Shown: positions 32,287 through 42,550 of the stretch, in pieces
Layout of the letters: every line of letters starts with the position of its first letter
Position numbering within the stretch: position 1 is the first letter of the stretch
Assembly: GCF_032062135.1 (NCBI RefSeq)
Contig: NC_092860.1
Span: 68,915,820-68,979,819 of the forward strand
Direction of reading: 5' to 3'
DNA from: Pyxicephalus adspersus
Taxonomy: Eukaryota > Chordata > Amphibia > Anura > Pyxicephalidae
DNA: 64,000 nucleotides
Program-made: the position numbers and the translations under genes
The notes under the pieces: generated by a model
The model's database searches: none
Seen by the model: the letters and a program-made list of their open reading frames with translations, nothing else
Told to the model about the DNA's origin: nothing

Positions 32287-33165
32287 ATGGCCCCCGCTGA
32301 CTTTCCCCTACCTGACTCCATGTAGGACCTGCATGAGTGCATCCGGAAAGAAGAGCCACTCCAAGGTAAAGTTGTGGATTTTCTCTGGAGATGCGATGAA
32401 CGCCTTAATGAGCTCCAGTCAGCCATTAGCCAATCTCCTGACTCTGCAACTACAACCTCCTGTACCTGGGATTTTTGTACCCGCTGCAGTTCCAGCCGCT
32501 TTGCCGCCATGTTTTACACTTCAGCTTCCAGCCCCCCCCTCGCTACTCCGGGGACCCCAAACTCTGTCAAGGATTTGTGAACCAGTGCCAAATTCAGTTC
32601 AAGTTGCAGCCCTGGAACTTTCCCAATGAACTTACCAAGGTAGCGTTTTTAATGTCATTATTGTCGGGAGAGGCACTTGCTTGGTCTTCTTCCATCTGGG
32701 AAAAGGGGGATTCCATCCTGGGAAACATTGGTGCCTTTTTGCAGACATTCCGCAAAGCCTTTGATGAACCTGACTGAGCTTCTTCAGCAGCTGCAGAGAT
32801 TTTGAGTCTACATAAAGCCTCCCTCTCGGTTGGTCAATATGCTGTTAGATTCCGAATATTGGCCGGTCGTGATCTTCCTCCTACCCTAGATGACCTGGTG
32901 TCCCTTTGTGTCTGGATTGATACTGGCTTCTAGGAGCGGGCTCGAGGGACCCAGAGAGTCCGTTGCCCCATTAAGCTGGCTCCAATGTTCCAAAACCCCA
33001 CGCTTCCTCCTGTGGAACCCATGAAAGTGGACCATGCCTGTCTTTCCCCTGAAGAATGGGCACAATGCAGACACCGGAATCTCTGTTTATACTGTGCAGG
33101 AGAGGGCCACTATAAGAACAAGTGTCCCGTGAAGGCCCCAAACGCCAGTGCCTAGGGAAATGGGG
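32287..33165 (+). pseudogene. Gypsy-B gag with CCHC zinc knuckle
   Basis: The ATG at 32287 follows the LTR by 12 bases. MAPADFPLPDSM runs into a stop. VVDFLWRCDERLNELQSAIS follows (about 32370-32420), then in other frames PPRYSGDPKLCQGFVNQCQI (about 32536-32595), the gag core start, and LLSGEALAWSSSIWEKGDSI. The zinc knuckle C-L-Y-C-x4-H-x4-C is intact at 33084-33125. Gag builds the particle and binds RNA through the knuckle. At least three frame changes. Confidence 0.85.
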
Positions 33166-33179
33166 GGAGGGCTCCCTAG

Positions 33180-35053
33180 GCAAACCTACTACTTCTCTTT
33201 CCTTTAAAATAACCTTACCTGTCCAGATCTCTTCTGATAAACACGAATTCTGGACCTTTGCTTTCCTGGACTTTGGCGCTACTGGGAATTTTATTAATCA
33301 ACGTTTAGTCTCTGAATACAATATTCCTCTTGTGCCCCTATCTAAGCCACTGGTAGTCTCTGTGGTCAATGGTATGACCATGAAACTTGGGGCCCTACAC
33401 ACAGAGGAAATTTCCTTTTTGGTGGTGCTCAAGATTATTCATCCTGTCCTGTTGGGGCTACCATGGCTACGCAAACATGTCCCCATCATCGAATGGAGAT
33501 CTGGAGACATACTCTCATTGAGCAGCACATGCTTTCGGAGATGCCTTCCTCAAATCCTTCCTGTCCGGCAGGTTTTCTCCACTGCCACATGCCCTGTTGC
33601 TGGGCTACCCAAACAATACTGGAAATTTCTTGTTGTTTTCTGCAAAAAACAGTCTGAGACTCTACCACCACATCACCCCTACGATTGTGCTATAGATCCT
33701 GTTCCTGGTGCCTCTCCTCCCTGTAGCAGAGTCTATCCTTTCTCTATTCCTGAGACCAAAGCCATGTCTAAATATATTCAGAAGAATTTAGCGAGGGGCC
33801 TAATTCATAAATCTCCCTCTCCAGCAGGGGCTGGTTTCTTCTTCGTTCAGAAAAAGGATGAATCTCTACGCCCTTGCATTGACTATCGGGATCTCAACAA
33901 CCTAACATCGTTGAGAATAAATATTCCTTGCCTCTGATCTCTGAAATTTTTGATTGTCTCCAAGGGGCGTCTGTCTTTACCAAACTTGATCTGCGGGCTG
34001 CCTAAAATTTAATTTGCATCCGCAAGGGTGACGAATGGAAGACAGCCTTCAATACCCCAGATGGCCACTATGAATATCCAGTCATGCAATTCGGTCTCAG
34101 CAATGCCCCTGCGGTATTCCAAGACTTCATGAATGACATCTTCCGGGACTTGTTATATGATTTCGTGATTGTCTATTTAGATGATATCCTAGTGTACTCT
34201 AGGGATCTATCCTCTCATCAAGACCATGTCAAAACAGTCCTACAACAGCTTCGGCAAAACAGACTGTACACCAAGGTGGAGAAATGTCTTTTTGAGTTCC
34301 CTAAAGTTCTGTTCCTGGACTATATCGTCTTTGCTGAAAGTTTGCGGATGGACCCTGCCAAACTCACTGCCGTTCTAGACTGGCCACAACCCCTTGGGCT
34401 GAAACCCATCCAGAGGTTCCTGGGCTGAAGCCCATCCAGAGGTTCCTGGGCTTTGCCAACTATTACAGACAGTTTATCTGTGACTGCTACTCGCTTGTGG
34501 CGCCCATTACTGCTATGACTAAAAAAGGAGCAACTGTAAAGGCTGGTCTTCCGAGGCTCTCTAGGCCTTTAATTTGTTAAAGGAAGCCTTTGCCTCTGCC
34601 CATGCGTTGGTGTGCCCAGACCCTTCTCAGCCTTTTTTCCTGGAGGTGAACGCCTCCTCGGTTGGCGTTGGTGCCGTGCTGTCCCAGAAGAACGCTTCCG
34701 GCAAGTTAACGACCTGTGAGCTCTTTTCTAAGAAATTCTCTCCAGCTGAGAAAAATTATGCCATTGGAGACAGGGAGCCTCTTGCGGTGAAGCTTGCCCT
34801 TGAAGAATGGCGCCATTTGCTGGAGGGAACTCCCCAACCTGTGACCATTTTTACAGACCATAAGAACCTACAATATCTGACTGCACAACGTTTGAACCCC
34901 TGTCAAGCTCGCTGGGCTCTGTTTTTCTCAAGGTTCAATTTTGTTCTCACTTATCGTCTGGGCCACAAAAATGTAAAGGCAGACGCCCTTTCTCGTTCTT
35001 TCGAGAGGGAAAATCCTGAAGTGGAACCACCCTTCATTATAGACCCAGCCTAA
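33180..35053 (+). pseudogene. Gypsy-B protease, RT and RNase H
   Basis: Protease: [20 protein letters not shown] near 33258-33317, with Phe (TTT 33272-33274) in place of the catalytic Ser/Thr of D-S/T-G. The PR-RT linker and finger region are at 33640-33930 ([27 protein letters not shown]). RT motif A LDLRAA is followed by a stop (about 34000). Motif B is [12 protein letters not shown] at 34087 and YLDD at about 34177-34188. A 27-bp tandem duplication at 34399-34453 (GAAGCCCATCCAGAGGTTCC) breaks the frame. RNase H (34574-35053): [19 protein letters not shown] (Asn for the first catalytic Asp), [25 protein letters not shown] and KADALSRS. Inactive. Confidence 0.9.
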
Positions 35054-35056
35054 ATC

Positions 35057-36212
35057 GTGCCCACGACCCCAGTCCAGCTGCTTCGAGTTCCACCAGGGAG
35101 GACCCTCGTTCAAAAAAATCAGCGTCCAGTGGTCTTTCGATGGGGGCATGCCTCCAAGTTTGCTGGGCATCATGGGCAACGGAAGACCTTTGTTCTGATC
35201 AGCCTTAGATACGGAAGCTTCCCTCAGACCCATCATGCTTCCCACTCTGGAACAACCCTGGTCACACATCTCCATGGACTTTGTGTCCGACCTTCCATCA
35301 TCTAATGGTTTCCCTGCTTTTTGGGTTGTGGTTGATCACTTCTCCAAAATGGCCCATTTCGTTCCTTTATCAAGTCTCCCATCTGCATCGACCTTGGCAA
35401 AGATCTTCTTTAAAGAAATTGTTCGCCTCCAGTTAGAGGCGAACAATTAGACTTCTCTTCAGCCGATCCAGTTAGACTTCTCTTCAGCCTATCACCCTCA
35501 GACCAATGGGCAAACTAAAAAGATTAATCAAGTGCTGGAACAATACTTACGTATGTATACCAACTCCCAGCAGGATGACTGGTCGGAACTCCTGCCATGG
35601 GCCGAACTTGCCCACAACAATGGCATCAGCGAATCCACAATGTTGTCTCCTTTTTTTATTGTTTCTGGTCTGCATCCCCGGATTCCTGCTCCTGTCCCTT
35701 TCGTGTCAGACGTTCCTGCTGCTATAGCTACCGCTAATCACCTCCAGCAATTTTGGAAGAAAGTTCAAGAGGCCTTGCTACATTCCTCGGCACACTACAA
35801 AAAATGGGCTGACAAGAAGAGAGCTCCTGCTTCCCAGCTGTCCCTCGGTGACAAGGTTTGGCTTTCCACCAAGCATATTTGCTTGCGAGTGCCTTCTCTC
35901 AAGTTTGCACCTCGCTTTATTGGTCCGTTCCCCATCTTGTCCCAGGTCAACCTGGTCAAGTTGAATCTGCCTCCATCCCTTAGGATCCATAATGCAATTC
36001 ATGTTTCCCTGCTTAAACCTGTTGTTCCTAAAAAATTCTCTGAGGAATACATTCCACCGGGTCCTGTTTCTGCTGCTCCGGAGGAGGTTGAACAAATCCT
36101 GGATTCCAGGCTTGTCCGAGGTTGTCTACAAAACCTTGTCCTTTGGAAGGGCTATGGTCCAGAGGAACGCTCCTGGATCGCTCTAAAAGACCTCCATGCC
36201 CCCTGCCTACTT
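35057..36212 (+). pseudogene. Gypsy-B integrase and chromodomain, with internal deletion
   Basis: Decayed zinc region (WGHASKFAGHHGQRKTF, two His, about 35145-35190). Core: ISMDFVSDLPSSNGFPAF with the first Asp (35260-35315). The segment with the second Asp (V-S-D-x-G) is missing: at 35417-35448 a 13-bp perfect inverted repeat sits there instead. Then LDFSSAYHPQTNGQTKKINQ, in which the catalytic Glu of Q-x-E-R-x-N-Q is Lys. The C-terminal part LSLGDKVWLSTKHI and LKFAPRFIGPFPIL is at 35840-35940, and the chromodomain with ILDSRLVRG and LVLWKGYGPEERSW at about 36090-36180. Chromodomains steer integration to chromatin marks in related elements. Confidence 0.9.
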
Positions 36213-36294
36213 AAGGAATTCCATGCCAGCCATCTCTGCCTCTGGATTCTCTGTCAGGTGACTCTCTGTCAACTGCTCCCTTGCCTCAGAGACA

Positions 36295-36770
36295 TACAGG
36301 CCCGTCTGCAGTTTGCCAATGAACATCTGAATAATCCAGAAGAGAACTGAGTGAAAGTGTTGTGGTCAGATGAGACCAAAATTGAGCTCTTGGGCATCAA
36401 CTCAACATGCCGTGTTTGGAGGAGGAGGAATGCTGCCTATGACCCCAAGAACACCATCCCCCTCTCAAACATGGAGGTGGACACTCTATGCTTTGGGGCT
36501 TTTTTCTGCTAAGGGGACAGGACACCTTCACCGCATCGAAGGGAAAATGGACAGGGCCATGTATCGTCAAATTTTGGGTGAGTACCTCCTTCCCTCAGCC
36601 AAGGCATTGAAAATGGGTAGTGGATGGGTATTCCAGCATGACACTTATCCAAATCACACGACCAAGACAACACAGGACTGGCTTAAGAAGAAGCACATGA
36701 AAGTCCTGGAGTGGCCTAGCCAGTCTCCAGACTGGTTGATAGGGGATCAGATACATATTTCACCCATTAC
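36295..36770 (+). pseudogene. Tc1-B transposase catalytic part
   Basis: It resumes after Gypsy-B with ARLQFANEHLNNPEEN, then a stop, then [13 protein letters not shown] (first catalytic Asp, about 36360-36398) and W-R-R-R-N-A-A-Y. After a change of frame come [16 protein letters not shown] and [20 protein letters not shown] (second catalytic Asp in Q-H-D). The chain then reads EWPSQSPD and breaks off: the L-N-P-I-E segment with the catalytic Glu is deleted and joined to the 3' untranslated region. Inactive. Confidence 0.85.
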
Positions 36771-36945
36771 AACGCACATCAAGCTCTGATATTTGTGTAC
36801 TGGGTTTTTGAGGGTTCTTTTGTTGTTATTCTGTATCTCACACTCACAATTAACCTACCATTACAATTATAGACTGGTTATTTCTTTCTCAGAGGGCAAA
36901 CGTACAAAATCAGCAGGGGATCAAATATTTCTTTCCCTCACTGTA

Positions 36946-38014
36946 TAATCAGAAACCAATTGTTGGTTGATGAAGTTACCAGGAGCGCCAGAGTCCAAAA
37001 AAAGCTTGGGTCCAGAAATAGTGTTTGTCAGACGAGATCCAGACAGGAACATTTATTTTAGAGGGAGGAGAAGTTATTACCAGGGAGCCCTATCCTTATT
37101 TCCCTAGGCACTAGCTTTTGGGGCCTTCAAAGGACAATTGTGCTTTTAATGGCCTTCCCCAGCACAGTACAAACAGAGATTCTGGTGTCTGCGGCATGCC
37201 CGCTCTTCAGTGGTAGGTCAAGCATGGTCCACTTGCATAGGTTCCACTGTAGGAAGAGGGGGAGTTTAAAATTTGGAGCCAATTTAATGGGATGCCAGAC
37301 TTTCTGGGTTTCCCAAGCCCGCTACTGGAAGCAAATGGCAATCCGGACACAGACACCAAAGTCCAAAGTAGGGGGAAGATCACAGCCAGCAAGCTCGTCT
37401 TTAATATGACCTGTGAGCTCCTGCCAGAAGACTGCCACCATGGCGTCATTGTTCCAATTTAATTGGATGCCAAGGTTCGGAATTTTCCTGCATCCGAGAG
37501 GGAGGCTTGACGTAGGCCCAACATTCCTGAGGCTGCTAAAGAGGCCCGGCTAGATTATTCGAAGACCCTGCGGAAGGTCTGTAAAAAGGCACCCACGTCT
37601 CCCACGATAGGATCCCCCTTTTCCCAGAGAGGCAAAGCCCAAGCAAAGGCCTCCCTTGACAACAAGGAAATGAAGAAAGCCAATTCAAAACTGCAATTCA
37701 AACTGGATTTGGCATTGGTTAACAAATCCACAACAGAGCTTGGGGTCCCAGGAGGATCGGGGGGGTAGGAATCCGAAGCCTGAGTTAGGCGGCATGGTGG
37801 CTTGAACTGTAGCGGGTACTGGAGTCTCAGGTACAAAGGCTGGAGTAGCAGTCACAGAGGTAAGAGGCTGGCTAATAGCAGACTGGAGCTCATTCAGGCG
37901 TTCATCACACCTCGGGAGGAAGTCCACAACTTTAATTTGAACAGACTCCTGTTTCTGAATTCGCTTTCACAGGTCCTGCATGGAATCCAGTAACGGAATG
38001 TCAGCGTGGTCCAT
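36946..38014 (-). pseudogene. Gypsy-C gag and protease N-terminus
   Basis: ATG at 38014-38012, 14 bases after the LTR end. Then MDFLPRCDERLNELQSAISQ (about 37927), a Pro-rich region, DPKLCCGFVNQCQIQFEL (about 37740-37690, the retrotransposon gag core start) and LLSREAFAWALPLWEKGDPI (37650-37600), which matches the S-G-E-A-L-A-W-x-x-x-L-W-E motif. Near 37150-37185 the C-x2-C knuckle region is decayed. At about 36985-36946 the protease active site reads LDSGAPGNFINQQLVSDY with D-S-G intact; the Tc1 insertion begins directly after this Tyr codon. Several frameshifts. Confidence 0.8.
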
Positions 38015-38028
38015 GGCCTGGACAGAAC

Positions 38029-39038
38029 TTTTACGGCTCAACAAAGTGGTGGACCCTCTGTGTCACAAACCCAGTGGGTGGAGACATGCATGGGGCGCAG
38101 GGTCCAAGCAGATGTTTGGTCTTCTCCAGAGCCTCTAGAGGTGAGGTTGTTGTGTGGCGAGCTACTGTCAGGTTGTGGGTCCCGTGCCCGCCAAGGCAGG
38201 TGACTGCTAACTAACAGGAACCAAAACGTACTGCCAGAGTGAAATCCAAAAGAATAGTCGGACAAGCCAAAGGTCAGGGCAGGCAGCAAAAGAGTTGTCA
38301 GCAAACAAGCCAGGGTCGGTACACGGATAGATCAGGAACAGAACACAGAAACTGGAGCAGTAGAAACCTTGGAGTAGAAGCACGAGGAACTCCTTGTCCA
38401 GGCAACTTCCTGTTGCCAGGCCACTTCTTTAACCTTTCTAGCAGTATTCAGCAGTGTGACTGGGGATTTTCCCCAGGTAAAAAGCTGTATTCCCGAGTCA
38501 CACTCGGGGTTGCTCTTAACTAAAAAACAAATTTACCATTTACCTTGTTCCGTTGTCATCCCCCAGCGTCCTGCTGGTCCCCGCAGGTCCTGGGCACACA
38601 TCTGTCCTCCTCGATCTTCAGCCGGCGTATGCAGCGACGATCTCTGAGGTTTCCCGGTGACGTCAGTGCGGGAGGCAGAATCAGTGGGAAATGTAAATCA
38701 TTTTGTATTGGATTCAATACAAAATAGCTGTATTAAGTCCAATACAAGGAAATATTTTATTATATATGCTACTGTACGTTTAAATATTTAAAAAAAATTT
38801 TAACAGATTTTTGTGTTTTGTTATTGAAAGTTTATAATTAAATGTATTAAATTTATAGCCTACAATGAAAAATAAATTTCATTGCAAAAAATTGTACTGC
38901 TTTTTGCATGGAAATTTGGAAGCGATTAGACTGCTAGGTGGGTTAAAAAGGGATATCATGTGATGAGTGTGGGTCATATGAGCCGCAAACACCAAACCCA
39001 CCAGCGGAGTGCTGGTGATGAGACAGTCTCAGACAACA
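38029..39038 (-). repeat. Gypsy-C 5' LTR, split by a MITE
   Basis: The LTR 3' end is placed at 38029 from alignment with Gypsy-B (GAGCCGT just before the leader). The far boundary at 39038 (TGTTGTCTGAGAC on the minus strand) is an estimate. GAAGTGGCCTGGCAACAGG on one side of the MITE and TGCGGCTCAT on the other match one continuous stretch of the Gypsy-B LTR (about 31850-31905), proving that the MITE interrupts the LTR. Beyond 39038 retroviral integrase sequence begins. Confidence 0.7.
38429..38946. mobile_element. piggyBac-type MITE, complete, with TTAA on both sides
   Basis: TTAACCTTTCTAGCAG at 38429 and CTGCTAGGTGGGTTAA at 38946 are inverted termini including the TTAA target copies. The subterminal hairpin GTGTGACTGGGG / CCCGAGTCACACTCGGGG (about 38454-38514) and the internal TTGGATTCAATACAAAA block match the copy at 1285-2449. 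518 bp, no transposase frame. It interrupts the Gypsy-C LTR. Confidence 0.85.
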
Positions 39039-39039
39039 T

Positions 39040-39514
39040 CCAGTGCTGTTGTTTGTCAAATGTTAGTGTCAAACTTGGTAGGGACCATCCAACCTGGGTT
39101 TCAAGGTTTATCAGATGAGTCTTTTTATCAACACCCAATCTCCTGGTTTGAACTTTCGGGATCCAGTAATTGCATTTGAATTTAGAATGGAACCAAACAT
39201 ATATTTATGCATCTTGTTCAGGCATTTCTGCAAAGAGGCCACATAATCTGTCTTATTTGAATACAGTGTTTGTAATGGTTGGGGAAAGTACAGTCCTGTT
39301 CTTGCGGCCATCCCAAATAATACTTTATAAGATGAGAGCCTATAATTGCCTTTAGGTGTTGTTTGTATTGAATATAGTACAATAGGCAGGCATTTAAACC
39401 AAGGTTTCCCAACTTCAGCAGCAATTTTATCCAGCCTATTTGTACTGATACCAAGTCTTTCCACCTTTCCACTACTTTGGGGATGATATGGCGTATAGAA
39501 TGCAGCTTACTCAT
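39040..39514 (-). pseudogene. Retroviral integrase C-terminal half, broken
   Basis: Two overlapping frames (39218-39514 and 39111-39464) give the segment after the catalytic Glu: a Leu-rich A-x-x-x-P-x-V-L-x-x-I-x-T-T-P-K block, S-S-Y-K-V-L-F-G (conserved S-P-Y-E-x-L-F-G) and F-K-P-G-D-W-V-L-I-K-R near 39120-39145. The last is the start of the C-terminal DNA-binding domain. A further piece with D-G-P-Y-Q-V follows at about 39062-39100 in another frame. The catalytic Asp residues are not present in what remains. Confidence 0.8.
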
Positions 39515-39630
39515 TGAAGTGGGATTCTCTGTCTGATCACATCAGGGCCCTCAAATCTACAGATAACTGCAGTTCGTAATTACCTTGCTACTGTTTTAGC
39601 AGGAACCGTATGAAAAAATCCAGGATCTAT

Positions 39631-39916
39631 TCAGTTCTTCCTTACTGTGGCAGACATTGCATTCTTACCTAAGTAAGTGATCTCTCCATTTCTAATTGGC
39701 TTACCTGTAAATGTCTTGTAATATCTGCCCTTCCACATGGACCGTAGTCTTATGCTATGCCCTACTGGCCCATTGGAACGTAAACTCTGTTGGTTTAATA
39801 CGCCATCAGTTACCACTGTATACCAAGTACCTGGTTCCCCATCATCAGTATAATATTGGGAACCATCCATAAACATTTCAAAATAAGGATTAGTTACATA
39901 TATAGTTAGATGAGAC
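39631..39916 (-). pseudogene. Retroviral RNase H N-terminal part, broken
   Basis: The minus-strand frame has EMFMDGSQYYTDDGEPGTWY, i.e. F-x-D-G-S with the first catalytic Asp, then YTVVTDGVLNQQSL. After about residue 80 the match fades before the catalytic Glu. The frame's own N-terminal Ile run is only the translated ATT microsatellite of the L2 LINE tail, not part of the domain. Confidence 0.75.
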
Positions 39917-39924
39917 ATTATTAC

Positions 39925-39958
<34 letters not shown>

Positions 39959-40106
39959 AAACTGTATTTATATGCCAACATATTACGCAGTGCTCTACAT
40001 TAAACAGAGGTTGCAAATGCCAGACAGATACAGACAGTGACACAGGAGGGGAGGACCCTGCCCCGAAAAGCTAACAATCTAAGAGGTGGGGGCAGTAACA
40101 CACAAA

Positions 40107-40790
40107 ACCGTGTTTCCCCGAAAATAAGACACTGTCTTATATTTTTTTGGGCTTCCAAAAACACACTAGGTCTTATTTTCAGGGTAGGTCTTATATACTT
40201 TTTTTAATGAAAAAAAACACCATATTCCCAAATTCCCCTTACAAATTCCCCTTCTGATCACTCTGTGCTTTTTTTCCACTGTTCGGCAGTTAGGACATGG
40301 AACAGCAGGTGGCGCTGTGCCGGTTTCTTTCGCTCTGCTTTACAAACAGGAAAAGACACGATGCTGGCAGAGGAGAGAAGAGAGACGCTGCTGCAGCCAG
40401 AAACACACGCAGGATCGCGTATCAGGTGAGTATATTATTTTAATTTTTTTTTTTTAACACATTTTTAAGGGCTCACTAGAACAAGCCTGGTTACATGCAC
40501 TTCAGCTTCTGACAGGCGAAGTGCATGTAATATCACTCCGCCTGTGACAGGAGCCGGAACTACAAGGAAAGCATCGGCTTGTGCGGCTGTGTGTTAGCCC
40601 ACTGTGTGTACGCCCGCTGTCTCCCGCTCGGTGAGTACTGTTTTCATTTATGTTTGCTTTTATTTTTTTATTTTTTTTTTTATTTTTCTACTAGGTCTTA
40701 TTTTCGGGGTAGGTCTTATATTAGGGCAGGTTGGGGGAAAAGTGCTAGGTCTTATTTTCGGGGTAGGTCTTACTTTCGGGGAAACACGGT
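40107..40790. mobile_element. MITE with ACCGTGTTTCCCCG inverted ends, complete
   Basis: The start ACCGTGTTTCCCCGAAAATA (40107) and the end TTTCGGGGAAACACGGT (40790) are near-perfect inverted repeats. Each end is followed by a second repeat of the same theme (GTCTTATTTTCAGGGTAGG, CTAGGTCTTATTTTCGGGG), so the termini are nested tandem-inverted. 684 bp, non-coding. The target duplication is not evident beyond single bases, so the superfamily is open. Confidence 0.8.
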
Positions 40791-41044
40791 AGGAGGGGAG
40801 ATATGTAGTGGTGGGAAGTAGTGAAGGTTTCAAAAGATAGAAGAAGACAGGTAGGCAAGTTTGAAAAAATGTAATTTGAGTGCTCTTTTAAAGGGGCAGA
40901 AAGTAGGAGAGAGCCGAATAGGAAGAGGAAGACAATTCCAGAGCCAGGGCAGCTCTAGAAAAGAGCATGTGATGTGCATGTGATGTGAAGTCAGTAGTAG
41001 GTCATTGGAGGAGCGAAGAAAGCGGCTAGAGGAGTATTTTTATT

Positions 41045-42550
41045 TTACCAGGTCAGAAAGGTAAGTGGGACAAGAACTGTGGGGAGATTTGAAGGCAGAG
41101 CACAGGAGTTTGAATTTAATTCTAAGATGAAATGAAAGACAATGAAGAGAACTACAAAGAGAGGCAGCAGAAGAGGAGTGGTGGGAAGGATAAATCTGGC
41201 TGCAGCGTTCCTAATAGATTGTAGAGGAGAGAGTTGGGTTAGTGGAATACTAGAGAGAAGGATGTTACAGTAGTCCAGACGAGAGATGATAAAAGTGTGT
41301 ACAAGGAGTTTAGTGGTTCCTGGGGACAATTAGGGGCAGATTTTAGAGATGTTGCACAGGTGATAGTGACAGGACCTGGAAATGTTCTGAATATGGAGGG
41401 TAAATGAGAGGGCAGAATTGAAAGTGAAGCCAAGACAATGTGCCTGAGAGGAGGGACGAATAACAATGTTGTTAACAGTTACAAATATGTCAGGGGGGTG
41501 AATTGGAGTTCGAGGTGGAGAAGATGATGAGTTCTGCTTTATCCAGGTTGACTTTCAGAAATCTGCCAGTCATCCATGACGAGATAGCCGACAGGCAGCA
41601 TGAAACCTTAACCAGGACTGAGGGAGACAAGTCAGGGGTAGACAGATAGATTTGAGTGTCTTCAGCATACAGATGGTACTGTAAACCGAAGGAGGATATT
41701 AGACTACCGAGTGAGGAGGTGTACAGAGAAAAGGGAACCGGTGCTGGGCTGACCTTTGGGGGACACCAACAGGGAAGAGAGTGGAGGAGAAGGAATTACC
41801 ATTGAAGAGAACGGTCAGACAGGTAGGAAGCAAACCAAGAGACAGCAGTGTCACAGATACCAATGGAGTTCATGATTTGGATTAGAAGGGGGTGATCAAC
41901 AGTGTCAATAGCAGAGGAAAGATTGAGGAGAAGGAGGAGGGAAAAGTTGCCTTGTGACTTAGCTCTGATGAGGTCATTGACCACTTTGGTAAGTGCAGTT
42001 TCGGTTGAATGGGCAGCTCGAAAGCTAGACTGGAGAGGGTCAAGGAGAAATTTGGTGCTTAGGTAGTCGTTGAGTATTTTATAGACAAGGATGTCTGGAA
42101 ACATATGGAAACCTATTCATATGGAAGCCCTATTCTCCTGGAAACATAAGGAGAATAGGGCAGTAGCTAGACGGTAGGGAGGGGTCTAAAGAGGGTTTCT
42201 TCAGGATAGGGAGAATAATGGCATGTTTAAAAGTGGAGGGGTAGAAGGGAGAGGTTAAATAGTTTGGTTAGGGTGAGCGCCAGGCTGAAGAAATGAGCAA
42301 TGAGCTGAGGGAGGTCAGTGATGATTTAAAAGTGTTAGGGGTGGATAGGGTTGGATGAGCACGATGAGCAGAGATCATGTCTGATTTTGTCAATTGTATT
42401 TCTAAAGTAGGTGGCTATGTCTTGGGCAGAGAAGTTAGTTGTGGGGGGAGCAGGTGTGGGGTTTAGGAGGGTGTCAGTTGTTGAGAAGAGGCTGCGTGGG
42501 CTGGAAGCTTGAGAGGAGATGAGAGCAGGGCAATAACATTGCTTGGCCAC
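41045..42550 (-). pseudogene. L2-type LINE reverse transcriptase, broken
   Basis: Frames in order on the minus strand: 42335-42550 (ISSQASSPRSLFSTTDTLLN, the linker before RT), 41796-42104 with [20 protein letters not shown] and [20 protein letters not shown] (motif A, with Asn for the first Asp), then [13 protein letters not shown] decayed middle part follows, then 41045-41329 with VHTFIISRLDYCNILLSSIP and SIRNAAARFIL, the L2 thumb signature. The catalytic box area (about 41640-41720) is in another frame. Inactive. Confidence 0.85.

Larger units (their letters stand above)
31588..36294 (+). mobile_element. Gypsy-B chromovirus inserted in Tc1-B
   Basis: The 5' LTR (31588-32274), gag, PR, RT, RNase H, integrase and chromodomain follow in order. 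TACAG flanks both sides (31583-31587, 36295-36299). The 3' LTR is reduced to about 80 bp (about 36213-36294) by an internal deletion that left its last bases GACA next to the TSD. The family is Ty3/gypsy with an integrase-linked chromodomain. All ORFs are broken. Confidence 0.9.
27287..36943 (+). mobile_element. Tc1-type transposon (Tc1-B) carrying two insertions
   Basis: The termini CAGTGAGGGAAAGAAGTATT (27287) and AATATTTCTTTCCCTCACTG (36943) are inverted repeats flanked by TA (27285-27286, 36944-36945). After removal of the L1 (27624-31186 with one TSD copy) and Gypsy-B (31588-36299 with one TSD copy) about 1.4 kb remain, a normal size with a small deletion. It belongs to a different Tc1 family from Tc1-A and Tc1-C (other termini). 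It sits within Gypsy-C protease sequence. Confidence 0.9.
26080..39038 (-). mobile_element. Gypsy-C chromovirus, host of the nested insertion stack
   Basis: Read on the minus strand: 5' LTR 39038-38029 (split by a MITE), gag 38014 to about 37140, protease about 37080-36946, interruption by Tc1-B, then protease and RT 27284-26130 and a jump to RNase H C-terminal sequence (GSFEKMNTEVEPAF-like, about 26095-26130). Coding sequence reads through the Tc1 junction once the Tc1 and one TA are removed, so both parts are one element. RNase H front, integrase, chromodomain and 3' LTR are missing. LTR and gag wording agree with Gypsy-B, so B and C are one family. Confidence 0.8.

Noticed and set aside
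39631..39981. Poly-Ile membrane-like start of the RNase H frame
   Set aside because: The Ile run is the translated ATT microsatellite of the L2 tail joined by chance to the retroviral frame.
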